Shown here: positions 1 through 11,719 of the stretch, piece by piece | Layout: each line of letters starts with the position of its first letter | Numbering within the stretch: position 1 is the first letter of the stretch | Assembly (NCBI GenBank): GCA_023627715.1 | Contig: JAMAHW010000018.1 | Coordinates: forward strand, 310,001 to 374,000 | From: Periconia sp. R9002 | Lineage: Eukaryota > Ascomycota > Dothideomycetes > Pleosporales > Periconiaceae | DNA: 64,000 nt | Reading direction: 5' to 3' | Notes under the pieces: generated by a model | Database searches by the model: none | Seen by the model: the letters and a program-made list of their open reading frames with translations, nothing else | Told to the model about the DNA's origin: nothing | Translations under genes and position numbers: made by a program

Positions 1-2
1 TC

Positions 3-3000
3 GATGCGCCGTTCTTTAACATGACGAGCACCGAGGCGGCAGCGCTCGACCCGGCTCAACGACTACTTCTCGAATGCACTTACGAAGCGTTGGAAAATGG
101 CAAGTCCCCTCCATCATTTTCCTAGATGCCCGTCTGATTGTTTATATAGGCGGTATACCATTAAAGAACGTAGTCGGGACCAAGACATCCGTCTTCGTCG
201 GATCGTTCGCGACAGACTACACCGACCTCCTCACAAGGGACCCAGAAGCTGTGCCAATGTATCAGTGCACCAACAGTGGTCAGTCGCGTGCAATGGTAGC
301 CAACCGGCTCTCCTATTTCTTTGACCTTCATGGCCCAAGCGTGACAGTGGATACTGCGTGCTCTGGAAGCTTGGTTGCACTACATTTAGCATGTCAGTCG
401 TTGCGTACCGGGGAAGCAAGTGCTGCTATTGCTTCAGGCGTGAATGTGATACTGAGTCATGAATTCATGAATACGATGACAATGATGAAGTGAGTCGTTG
501 GACAACGTCTAAATTGCGTTGGCAGAGATTGACCAGCCTAGGTTCTTGTCACCTGATGGCCGATGCTACACGTTTGATGAACGCGGGAATGGATATGCGA
601 GAGGTGAAGGTGTAGGTACCGTCTTTCTGAAGCCCCTGGAGGATGCTTTGAGGGATGGAGATACCATTCGAGCAGTCATTCGCGGCTCAGGTTCAAACCA
701 GGACGGCAAGACATCAGGTATCACTTTGCCGAATCCTGTGGCGCAGGAGGCTTTGATCAGAGACGTCTACGAGAGTTCTGGTCTCGATCCGCTTGAAACC
801 GGTTTTGTAGAGGCACACGGTACAGGTACCGCAGCCGGTGATCCTTTGGAGACACGCGCCTTGTCCAATCTTTTCTGTGGTCCTGATAGGCCCGCGGACG
901 ATCCTTTGATGATTGGTTCGATCAAGTCCAACGTCGGCCACATGGAAGGTGTAAGTCTTAAAGGTACAAATAACTTCAAGATGTTACGTGGTAACAATTC
1001 AACAGGCAAGCGGCATCGGGGCAGTGGTTAAGGCCATTCTGATGCTTGAGCAAGAAGTGTTACTGCCAAATCGTAACTTTGAGACGCCCAACCCAAGGAT
1101 ACCTTTCGACGAGTGGAAACTCAAAGTTGCAACAAACCTGGAACCCTGGAAGAGAAAAGGTCCTTTGCGGGTTTCCATCAACAGTTTTGGATATGGAGGC
1201 TCAAACGCGCACGCAGTTCTCGAGTCGCCACGAACTTATATGAGATCACATGGACTCAGTGCGAGTTTTAGAATCGCCAAACAAATAGCCGCGCCTCTAA
1301 CTAACGGCCATATGAATGGGATCTCATCGGCACCTATCTCTAGCAATGATAATCATCACCCACGACTGTTCATCATCAACGCGTTTGACGAATCCGGAGG
1401 TCAGCGCCAGGCGAAATCACTGGCTAGCCATATCCGTGAGCAGAGCCAACTGAAAGAGACCGATTTCTTAGACGATCTTGCATTCACTTTGAACGAGCGA
1501 AGAACCGACTTCATCTGGAAATCCGCCATTGTTGCTGCGTCCTCCACCGAGCTCGCTTCATCTCTTTCGAAGCCACTCAAATTCTCAAGATCCTTCAAAA
1601 AGCCTGTTCTCGGTTTTGTCTTCACCGGCCAGGGAGCACAATGGTGCGGAATGGGCAAAGAGCTTTTGAGCACTTATCCAGTTTTCAAGAATGCCATTAC
1701 CAAGATCGGGAAGTACCTTCACAGCATTGGTGCTCCGTTTGATGTGGAAGACGAGATCACCAAGGACCCCAAGTTATCGAAGATCAACACGGCACTCTAC
1801 AGTCAGCCAATGTGTTCTGCTATTCAAATCGCTTTGATCGAACTCTTGAACTCATGGGATATCAAACCAACCTCAGTCACCGGCCACTCAAGCGGTGAAA
1901 TTGCTTCGGCCTATGCGATTGGAGCCCTGAGTATGGAGGACGCCATGGCTGTCGCCTACTACCGCGGTGTATGCTCAACCAAGATGCAGGAGAAAGCTGA
2001 GGTTAACGGCGCCATGATGGCAGCCGGTCTTTCGGAAGAAGCAGCAACACCGTTCCTAGCGGAAATCAAGGCTGGAAAAGCAGGTGTGGCTTGCGTCAAC
2101 AGTCCTTCCAGTGTCACCATCTCTGGAGATGTATCTGCGATTGACGAGCTTCAAAAGGTGTTGGAGTCGAAGAGTATCTTTGCACGTAAGCTAGCGGTAG
2201 AAGTGGCTTATCACTCTCACCATATGAAGCTTGTTGCCGAAGAATATCGGGCATCTATCTCACACATTACTCTTCGACCTGGAAACGGCGTCAAGTTCTA
2301 TTCCTCAGTATTTGGAAAAGAGATCACGGCCGAAGACCTTGGTCCCGATTACTGGGTTTCCAATTTGCTAGGACAGGTGAAATTCTCCGAGTCTCTCCGC
2401 CAGCTGTGCCTCCCCGCTGGTGGTGTGAAGAAAAGACGACAGGCAAAAGGAGGAAACGTCAACTTCCTTGTGGAAATTGGACCGCATTCTGCGCTAGCCG
2501 GTCCTATCAAGCAAATCCTCGCAGCCGACGCAAAACTCAAAGAAGCGGGCATCGCATACAGTTCGGCACTCGTGCGAAAATCTGAAGCTACAAAGACTGC
2601 TTTGGACTTGGCGGGGAAGCTGGCTGAAGCGGGCCATGTGCTCGACTTTGCTGCGGTCAATCGCGCACGGGTAAACGAGAATGTCAGTGTTTTAGTAGAT
2701 CTTCCTCCGTATCCATGGAACCATTCTACAGCGTACTGGGCCGAGCCGAGGAAGAGCAAGGTGTTCCGCAACAGACGCTTCCCTAGAGTTGATATACTAG
2801 GAGTTCGAGACGAGAGCAGTGATCCGTTGCAATTGGTTTGGCACAATTATCTACGGATATCGGAGATACCTTGGTTAAGGCAGCACAAGATCCAATCGAG
2901 CGTCGTCTTTCCGGGGGCTGGCTATATCGCGATGGCAGTCGAGGCGATTGCGCAACGAGCAAAGGAGCGCTCCATCCAAAACATTAGCGACTACACTCTA

Positions 3001-6000
3001 CGCGAAGTCACTATTGAAACTGCTCTGATAGTTCCAGAACAAGGAGCTGTCGAGACTGTACTCACTTTGAAGCCGGTGACCGAAAGCATCCGGAGGCACT
3101 CCGACATCTGGCACGAATTCCACATATTCTCCATAACAGGTGACAACGTTTGGACGGAACACTGCCACGGAATCATAGGTGTTCAAACGAAATCTCTAGA
3201 GTCCTCAAACATACAGGAAGAGATTGCCACAGCCGCTTTCAAACTCCGAGAAGAATGCCAAAAAGCACTGCCCATGGATAAATTTTACGATCACCTCCGC
3301 GAGATTGGTCTAGATTACGGCGATGTATTTGCCAACATTGTCGAGGCGCGAGCCGCAGTCAACAAACTACATAGCGTAATGCAGCTACCAGATACAAATG
3401 CCACGATGCCAATGGGCCGAGAGCACCAATACGTGATTCACCCTGCTACACTAGATGCAGTACTTCACACAGTATTTGGGGCCCTTTCTGCTGAAGACTG
3501 GCTGAAGGATCCCGCCATTCCAGTTTTCGTTCCAGAATTGGCCATTGCGCACGATATGCCATCGAAGGCTGGCGAGCGGCTTGAAGTTCAGGCGCTCGTC
3601 ACGGAGCGAGGGGAACAAGCCATGAAGACCGATATTACTGTATTCAACTCTAACTCTAGCGGCCCAGCTGTGCAGTTTTCGAGCCTCAACTGGAGGTTCC
3701 TCGCGAGAGATGTTGTGGAGGAGGATTCCTCTGACAACGACAAGCGTGTGGCGTATACGCTCCGATGGGAACCGGATGTGGACTTGTTAGAATCTAGATA
3801 TTCTGGCGCCATTTGTGGATCTGCTGCAGATTACATGCGCTTGGCTGGCCATAAAAACCCAGATCTCTCGATCTTGGACACTACAGGATTGCCGGATATC
3901 ACCCTCTCTATACTAGAGGCCTTGAAAGGGGAGGGCTCGGGCTCACTGCCGCGTTTCAGCACTTACACCCGCACAACTGCCACTAAAAGCTCGTCTTCCT
4001 CTACTTCTGAGGATGCCATCAAAGCTGTCGGTGCTCCGATTTCAGCAGGCGAGCTCGACCTTGAAGCAGACCTTCCAAACGGAAATATCAAACCCAATTC
4101 CTACGATATTGTCCTCATAGCAAGCTTTCACACATCGGCCAACACCATGCAAAAAGTTCTGAGTAACGCAAAGACATTGTTGAAATCAAATGGGAAAGTT
4201 CTCATCCTCGATGAGGAAGAGAAAAATCAAGGGCCCATCTCATCCCAATGGGACGATTGGCTGCACCAAGCAGGCTTTGAAGTTCCCGATGTGATTGTGC
4301 CCAAATTTGAACAAGATTACGACCAGACTTTACTCGTCGCGCGGATGCAGCAAGAAATTCAGCCACAGAACGTCGAGGTCGTCTTAGTCGACAATGATGA
4401 AAACCAAAGCATTGATGTCGGTGTTTTCTCTGAATTGCTCGCAGAAAGCAAAGCCACCTTTACTCAACAGACTCTACAAAACGTCGACGTTACCGACAAG
4501 GTCTGCGTGGTTTTGGATACTACAGGGAAGATGTTGAGCAATCCTACTGGAGAACAATTCGAAGCAGTCAAGAAGATTTTCACGCAGGGTGAGAGGGTAC
4601 TTTGGGTGACTTCTGGAGGGTCTCAATCGTCCAGCAGTCCAGACGCAAACATCATCACGGGCTTAGCTAGAACGGCGAGGACCGAGAATGGTGCTGCACG
4701 CATTGTCACTCTCGATCTCGACGGTGATAACAAGTTGTCTCCCAAAGACGCAACACAAACAATTCTCAGAATCCTGAAGAGTTCTTTCATCAGCCCAGAC
4801 GAGGACGGTGCTGTGGATACCGAATACTCGGAAAGAGATGGTGTGGTCTCCGTAGCAAGACTCATTGAAGAAGAGCAGTTGAACGAGGAACTTGATGCTC
4901 GCGTCAATCCCTCCTCAGTCCAGGTGCAACTGTTCCAACACGCAAATCAACCTCTGCGACTCGAAGACCGTACTAGCGCCAAGGCGACGTTCAATTTCGA
5001 GGAAAACACAGAACTCAGCAAGCCCTTAGCAGATAACGACATTGAGGTCGAAGTGAAAGCAATCGCTTTGGACACGCACCCTCACTCCAAACTCACCATT
5101 CAAGATATCAGCGGCGTCGTGAAGAGAGCAGGCAAGAACGTGATAGATCTCGCGCCTGGAGACAGAGTCTTTGGGAATGGGGCCGGTCATGTCTCCACCG
5201 TATATAGGAGCACCGCGAGTGCTTTCCAAAAGATGCCCGATAATATATCTTTTGAGATTGCCGCTTCTCTCCCCACGGCCTACATAACAGCATACTTCGC
5301 AGCGAACTACCTCGGGAGAGTCTCGCCTACCGATACAGTCCTCGTACAATCTGCCGCGACGCCTCTGGGACGAGCAATCATCGCGATATGCAAAAAAATC
5401 GGTGCTACTATCTACGCGGGCGCAAATACCGACGCGCAGACATCATACCTCAAATCCACCCTCCTCGTCCCTGAAGACCACATTCTTCTCACAAACACCG
5501 GCACCAATTTCGCCAAGCCCCTTCTGCGCAAAACAAGCAACCGCGGTGTCGACGTCGTATTCAACACGCTCCGAGGCGAGGGGCTTCGTCTTGGCTGGAA
5601 GTGCACCGCGCCCTATGGCCGTTTCATCGAGCTCGATACATCTGAAGCAAATGAGAATGCGCGGCTCGAGATGGCGGGTTTCAAGAAAAACACAATGTTC
5701 GCGGCGTTGAACTTTGCACATCTTAGGGAGCATAGGAAGGAGGTGGTTGAATCTGCGTGGAAGGAAGTTGTGAAATCGATCAAACAGGATGAACTTGAGG
5801 TGTCGAGCCTGCACACGAAACTGTTCGGGTTGGAGAGGCTTGGTGATGCGGCGGAGGCTGTGAAGGCAGCAGGTGATGAAGGAGATGAAAAGGTCGTTGT
5901 GGTGTTGAACCCCAGTGATCGTATCAATGTACGTTTCATACACATACATGTCTTAGAAGACACTAATCATAACTGCAGATCAAACCCACTGTCAAATCGT

Positions 6001-7239
6001 CCACGTTATTCCGTTCCGATGCTTCGTACTTGCTCATCGGCGGTCTTGGTGGCATCGGGCGAGCAACCGCGCTGTGGATGGTCGAGCGAGGCGCGAAGAA
6101 CCTCATTTTCGCGAACCGCAGCGGAATGGCGAAGCAGGAAGCGAAAGATACAGTTGCTGCGTTGGAGAAGAGAGGTGCGAAGGCCCATGTACAGTCTTGC
6201 GACGTGAGCGAGGCGGAGCATGTGAAGAGGCTGGTGGAGGAGTGCGCAACGCATATGCCGCCGATTAGGGGCGTTATTCAAGGAGCGATGGTGTTGAAGG
6301 TGAGTTTTTTCTTTTTTATCTCTCTCTCTCTCTCTCTTTTTTCGCTTATGTACATAACAAGATGAGAGACAAGCGGAAACTAATAGGATATAGGACATGC
6401 TCCTCGAGAAGATGACTCTCCAAGATTACCTCTCGGTATTGCGACCCAAAGTCGCCGGAACCTGGAACCTGCACACGTACCTCCCTGCCACGCTCGACTT
6501 CTTCATCATGCTGTCGTCTGTTAGCGGCATCATCGGAAACACGACGCAAGCCGCATATGCAGCCGGCAACACCTTCATGGATGCCTTCGCCGCGTACCGC
6601 AATGCGCAAGGTCATCCTGCTGTAACGCTCGACCTCGGCGCGGTTTCAGGCGTAGGATATCTCGCAACCGCAGAGAATAAAGACCTTGCTGCGTCGATGA
6701 AGCGCCAGGGTTTCAGCATGACGGGGGAGAAGATGCTGATGGCGTTGATTCAGTCGGCTGTTGAGAGACCCCGTGGGAGAGAAGGGGTGGCACAGACGGT
6801 CACGGGGTTGGGAAGGTGGCGGAAAGGACAATCGCTCGCGGCATTCGACGAGGCAATGTTTGCCCATTTCAGACGGCTTGGAGGTGGTGAGGAGGAAGGT
6901 GATAACATCGTGACAGAAGGTAGAAGAGAAGAGTCGCTGAAGAGCGTATTGGCGAAGTGTGCGGATGTTGATGAGGCCGCGAATGCTATTTGTGCGGCTT
7001 TGATTCAGTATCTGGCCGCAAGGTCTGGGGTTCCCAAGGACAACTTTAGCTCGGATAAAACCGTCACGGAGTATGGGGTGGATTCGATTGTTGCGGTCGA
7101 GTTGAGGAATTGGATTGCGAGGGAGATGGATAGTACGGTGCCGATTTTGGAGTTACTGGCTAATAACTCGATTCTACAGCTCAGCGCGAAGATTGCTTCA
7201 CGGTCGAAATTGGTAAAGGCGGGAACAGAAGAGGCATAG
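3..7239 (+). CDS. Highly reducing type I polyketide synthase, 5' truncated by window edge
   Basis: Iterative cytosolic PKS that builds a reduced polyketide on a carrier domain; product unknown. Exons inferred: 3-99, 150-489, 542-950, 1006-5928, 5979-6299, 6394-7239; the N-terminus lies left of the window. Domains in order: KS with active-site DTACSGS (Cys codon 359-361), EAHGTGT and the KSNVGH histidine; AT with GQGAQW and GHSSGE (about 1.62-2.55 kb); DH with RQH...FPGAGY and the LDAVLH motif (2.8-3.7 kb); a methyltransferase-like region (3.83-4.35 kb) lacking the glycine-rich SAM loop; a shortened ER with an altered nucleotide loop (4.96-5.93 kb); KR with [10 protein letters not shown] and YAAGN (6.03-6.7 kb); ACP with [11 protein letters not shown] (about 7.08 kb). 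No thioesterase follows, which is usual for this class. The first intron (100-149) has a GC donor. Partner cluster genes, if any, lie to the left. Confidence 0.95.
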
Positions 7240-8480
7240 GGGTTCAGTAGTGGTTAGATTTGGAATAGACTTGATACATGCAAACACTCGACAATTTCCT
7301 GTTTTCCGGGCAGGGCTTATTTTCATAAGAGTTACCGATGGCCTTCGAATGTCCATTAGTTCCATTGTTCGTTTGCTTTTGTCATGCTGTAGATGCGATG
7401 TCGTGCATGCCGCATACCCTTTGAATGAGAAAGCAGGGATGTGAGCAGGAACATCTATGGTCAAACCAAAATGGACGCTATAATGAAGAATTGCAAAAGA
7501 CGATATGAAGGAAAGGCACGGACCATGGGATATTGGATGTATGATACCAGCGAGAGTTGTTATCGCTAACACGATGGATCTGGAGGACCTCATCCACCTA
7601 GACGGGGAAAAAACCCCTATAACCGCGGTCCCCGTGGGAGGTGATAAGATCGTGTTGATAACATCGAGGTACCAAGGGGTCTCAATCAGGCCCCTCTTCC
7701 TATTCCCTGGTGGTGGGCGCGTTAATTGGCCGGACTGGTTTAGATTTGACGCAGTGTTAGTTGAACATACACCATGCTGAGATAGCAAGCCTATGCATGC
7801 AAATGGATGATTATAACAACTCGGTAACCTTATCCATCTTCAGGTGCATCAACAATTATTTTTTTCGCGTTCGATCTCCCTGTCCCGTACGCCTGGTTCC
7901 GTGTCATGCTCACCGGCAGTGGGAAGGCAGGTGAATCGAAATATGAAGAGCATTGATTGGGCTGTCGATAAAGAGAGACTGTGGGCAAGTGGTCCTGCAT
8001 GGTTAAGTGCAAAATAGCAACACCTCCCCCCCTCCCCGGGTTCCTCTCTTGCAATTCTCGGACATCAGCCCCGAGTGTTGTGTCTTTTGTGTAGAGTCGG
8101 ATCATGGATAGCCCAAATTTGAGGCAGGAGCCACATGACGAGAAGGTAAAGAAACAGCCACTCTGAACTGGATTTCCAAAACGCATCCACTGAGAGCAAC
8201 GCGAGGGGTACACTATATTTCTACAGTGTATTTCACACAGTTAAGTCTCACGGGTCCATGCTCTCAACGAAAATAGAGTCTTACTCTTTATGGTGGGCAC
8301 CGGCGCCGTCGCGAGGGGGAGGGAGGGGGGACGCCTGTGGAAGCGAGTCGCCTCTGGAAGTACTTCTAAATTGGAAGACATAAAGTTAGCATGAAATAAC
8401 TAGGGGTGATTCAAAACGGTTTCCTGTAAGTCTCGTTTCCCCACTTCATCACAACCTCCTTGTCCGAGAGCAGGGACGTA
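7240..8480. other. Spacer after the PKS, no supported gene
   Basis: This is the PKS 3' flank and spacer. Short open frames on both strands (for example 7505-7780 +) have no recognisable motif. A G-rich stretch lies near 8318-8331. I see no tRNA, repeat or splice-consistent gene. Confidence 0.5.
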
Positions 8481-8768
8481 CTCCTCTCCTAACGAGGCAC
8501 TGTGCGTATAGATAATGAGGGAGCGTCCACATCCTCGACGGCGTCTTTGAGAAAGCCTGAGACCTCGCGCAGCTGGTCTTGATTAGGCGCAAAGTCCACT
8601 ACGAATAGAGGGCCGGAGGTTACGGTTTTTGCCGTCCCTCATCCTCGAACTCGGCTAGGAAATCAATGTAACACACACTTCGATCACAAGTCCGCAACAC
8701 TCCCACGTAGGCACCAGATGCTGTCAGTATTGTCGTCGCCTGTTGCCGTAGTATTTTGCTTCTGAAGA
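8481..8768 (-). pseudogene. Coding-like sequence of unknown family, broken by a frameshift
   Basis: Reading leftwards from a possible 3' splice site near 8761, 45 codons are open and end at a stop at about 8611. A second frame open from about 8640 continues for some 48 codons, with a protein-like composition (core motif VVDFAPNQDQLREV), to a stop near 8489. Shifting by one base in a short T-run (plus strand, near 8625) would join the two. This suggests a decayed gene, or a sequencing error in the homopolymer. I do not recognise the family. The open frame at 9021-9270 on the same strand could be an upstream exon of the same gene, but no splice join was proven. Confidence 0.35.
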
Positions 8769-9020
8769 AATGAGAATAACGAGGGAGGAAAGGTGGTTGT
8801 GAAAAAAATCAAGACCGGGAAAATAAGACCCAGAGCAGGTAGAGGGAGTGGTGATGGTCAAAAAGAAGAAGGGCAAGTCGCCCACCGCCCGGTACGAAGT
8901 CGCGCTTTAAGCCATTGAGTGACTAGCAGAGGGCGAAGAGGCTGTAGTCCTTGTTATCCCCGGAAAGGAGAAAATGGTGGTTATCACGATCTGGTTCAAA
9001 CGCACCATCCGCAAAGCCGC

Positions 9021-9270
9021 CTAGTCTATCGTTATGTCTGGGTCTTGTATCCCAATCTCGCCATAACAATCTTGGTCATCGTAATCATTCTCGTCCTGAT
9101 CATCACCCAGGTTAATGGTGTTAATCTTCTGTGGCTGAGACGTAGTATCGGCGGTGGAGTGGGTATGTGGCGCACCAACGGACGTCGCTGGCAATGGCTT
9201 TTGTAGGTAAGCGGGTGCTGGTCCGGTTGAATAGTGAATTCGAGTTGTGCTAATTGGGTCTTCTCTGTAA
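9021..9270 (-). pseudogene. Unrecognised coding-like ORF remnant
   Basis: An open frame of about 80 codons with biased, protein-like composition: proline/threonine-rich, then an acidic stretch (GDDQDENDYDDQD) before the stop. No start codon with good context is evident, and its right end runs towards an EF-1alpha-like fragment. It may be a 3' exon of a gene whose other parts have decayed. A retroelement gag-like origin is possible but not shown. Confidence is low because only composition supports it. Confidence 0.25.
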
Positions 9271-9391
9271 TGCATGGAACACACTAGGGGGGGTGTGTGT
9301 ATGAGAAGGATAGATGAGATAAGATGGTGGCCCAGGTGGGAGGACGCTCGACGGAGAGGAGGGCACTGGGCCGCCAAGCCCCACTTTCCTA

Positions 9392-9431
9392 CCCTGGGCG
9401 GTACTAGTATGATCTTGATGAAGTCGCAGTA
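9392..9431 (-). pseudogene. Short EF-1alpha (tef1) fragment
   Basis: About 40 bp match, with small gaps, the minus-strand EF-1alpha segment at 11664-11709, around the codons for DFIK and the following ITST. Both copies share the bases ggtactagt, in which a codon that is glycine in the family reads AGT. Because they share this change, they probably descend from one altered copy. It is too short to code for anything alone. Confidence 0.5.
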
Positions 9432-9645
9432 CCAAGTCTCGTTTCTGTCGCTCCCACGCCTCCGTTATCGCAGTTTCAATTACCCCAGACAAGCTACGTC
9501 CTAGAACCGAACAGGACTAATTGAAAATTCAGCAGATCAATTGCAGACTTCCGCCAGCTACCTTGGATTACAGAAGAAGCCACTAGGGTTGTTTAACGGG
9601 ATAGGCCTTGGAGCGGTTGGTGGAACTGGCTATCGGACACTATTA

Positions 9646-9813
9646 CGCGATGTGCTCTCGATTCAAATCACTGGGCCACATCGCCCTCAGCTGACTTTGG
9701 TTGGCCTTCCGGGATTGATACACTCAACGAACAAAGCCCAGACGGAGGCTGACAAAGATCTGATCCTCAATCTTGTTAAAGAATATATGAAAAACGAGCG
9801 AACGATCATACTA
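9646..9813 (+). pseudogene. Dynamin-family GTPase fragment
   Basis: About 56 codons read as the central GTPase core of a fungal dynamin-like protein: RDVLSIQITGP, then RPQLTLVGLPGLIHS, then LVKEYMKNERTIIL. In functional dynamins the switch motif is DLPG; here the aspartate is glycine. The P-loop that should precede it is absent, and downstream codons to the stop at 10005 no longer resemble dynamin. So this is a truncated, mutated relic rather than a gene. Full-length family members are about 650-900 aa. It sits among other gene fragments, consistent with a graveyard of duplicated pieces. Confidence 0.75.
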
Positions 9814-9825
9814 ACTGGAGGGACC

Positions 9826-11384
9826 CCCTCTTCCTTCGCAACCACCTTTTCCTCTTCCTCTGTCATAATAGAAGACACAAACATCTTCTCTCTCTTGATG
9901 GGCGTGGCGCTGGCGCAAGCGCGAGAAAAGGCGGTGGTAGATAGAATGAAAAGGTCCTCTCGATGGGGTAAGCGACTACGAGCAGAGGATAAAATCGGCT
10001 GCTGATCATCCATCCCATAGATTTTCCCGAGTCCTCGTGACAGTCCTACACAGGCGTATACCATCATTACCGCTTCCCAACACACATACGGTAGGGGCAA
10101 TGTTCTTCCAATCTAGTGAGCGGGACTGTCAAACCAAGCAACTTGAGGATACTCTGGTTTGATAAGCAAAGATGGGATCTTCACACCTGCATAGATATAT
10201 GATCTAGGACTCTGGATGCATTAACAATTTGCAAGTCTCAAACATGATCCACAAAAGTCTTCAGATGAGAAGTGGGCATACTAACCATGATTGTTTCAGC
10301 TATGCCAGGACCACGGCCTCGCGCACACAATTTTCTCCAATGTTCCGAGCCGGAAGGATGCGCGCTCTGTTAGCCACGAGTCTCACGAGCTGCGACAGGT
10401 TAAAGAGTTGGTCGAAAAGAGGGCGGACGCAGCGGACTGCTGATTTAATGTCCTATCATCAACCCACCGCTGCTCATTCAAAAGACAGAATTCGAACCGA
10501 TCTGGGAATGGATCGAGGGGCTTGGTCATGGGTACAAAGGAAAATAGCAGACTCACCAAGTAGAAGCGCGAAGAAGAGAATAGGAGGCGATCTTGTATTG
10601 ATATCACAGCCTGTCTCCCGGACGCAGGACAACACCAGAGGTAAAAATCAAACCACCATAGCCATGGCTTGGGTCCAATGGTCCCCAATTCATGCAGAAA
10701 CTATCGTGTTCTTAAGGGGCAGTTCCTATGTAATCGGTGACTTGGTTCTAATAAGGGAAAGCAAATGCATGGGAAACACGATGACCCGATACTAGTCAAC
10801 ACAACACGGAGAAGTGGTATCCAAAAGGATGCGAACCTCGTCACATACCTAGGTAGTTGTTCAAACGTGAGCATAGAAATTTAGCATGTAACAACTGTGG
10901 GGTATCCAACATAACCCGGGAAATACTGACTGCGGCGTCTTCATGCTCCGATCGATTGATGCGTGTTGTAGCGCCAATGCAAGTGCCACAATGGCCTAAG
11001 CCTAGCATTAGTGATGGAATCGCTGGTTTTGAAGAGGGTAGTCAAGCTAGCCGACAAGAAAGTGGCTTTTATTATCGTCTTTTGCTTTCCGTACCATGTT
11101 TAATTTGCGAATAGCCCGAGCCTTAAGCCTTGAGTTTCTACCCACTCTCTGTTAGCGACAGCGCGACATTAGATTACGCAATCCACTAGGAAAGAAATAC
11201 TTCTGTACGTGCATGATGCTGGAGTCGTCGATATGATAAACAGTAGTAAGAGTAAGCGGACAATATGACGAGCGATTGGCCCTTCAAATTTACTTCTACA
11301 GAAAGAGGGCTGTGGCATCACGAGAAGCTTCACTAAATTGCACAAAAAAAATGGATTAACCCCCCGCTCCCAGAGAACTACAAA
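9826..11384. other. Spacer, no supported gene
   Basis: Open frames here (largest 10229-10795 +) show no domain, no splice logic and no codon bias I trust. A phrase reading HELRQVKELVEKRADAADC occurs near 10380-10442 but stands alone. Nothing else was found. Confidence 0.45.
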
Positions 11385-11523
11385 ATGAAAAAAAATCTAA
11401 AAAAAAAAAAAAGAAAAAAAGAAAAGAAGAAAGAAAAAAAGAACAAAAAAGAAAAAGAAGAAAAGAAGAAAGAAAAAAAAGAAAGAAAAAAAAGAAAGAA
11501 AAAAAAGAAAAGAAAAAAAGAAA
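11385..11523. repeat. Long A/G-rich (polypurine) tract
   Basis: About 140 bp made almost only of A with regularly spaced G. It begins directly where the minus-strand EF-1alpha fragment stops. On the EF-1alpha coding strand the tract is T/C-rich, so it is not the poly(A) tail of a retrocopy made in that orientation. Confidence 0.85.
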
Positions 11524-11527
11524 ACAA

Positions 11528-11719
11528 CTTCTTGTTGATGGCGACGATGATCTGCCTCACACTGAGGGTGTAGGCAAGAAGAGCGTGCTCACGGGTCTGG
11601 CCATCTTTGGAGATACCAGCCTCGAACTCACTAGTACCGGCAGCAATGATGAGAATAGCGCAATCAGCCTGGGAGGTACTAGTGATCATGTTCTTGATGA
11701 AATCACGGTGGCTGGGACC
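11528..11719 (-). pseudogene. EF-1alpha (tef1) internal fragment
   Basis: Sixty-four codons correspond to the GTPase region of translation elongation factor 1-alpha, from the (A)PGHRDFIK segment through [31 protein letters not shown] and VAINK. The rest of the roughly 460-aa protein is absent on both sides. Compared with the family motifs, four glycines are serine (PGH to PSH, TGT to TST, TGE to TSE, LGV to LSV). Each is a G-to-A change on the coding strand; two lie in CpA and two in CpG context on the other strand, as repeat-induced or methylation-linked mutation would give. The fragment overlaps the 3' end of the zinc-knuckle gene in another frame. Confidence 0.9.

Noticed and set aside
10229..10795. 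188-codon open frame (+)
   Set aside because: No domain, no splice logic and an overlapping opposite-strand frame; composition looks like random sequence.
11385..11523. Poly(A) tail of a retrocopied EF-1alpha
   Set aside because: The tract is T/C-rich on the EF-1alpha coding strand, so its orientation is wrong for a tail.
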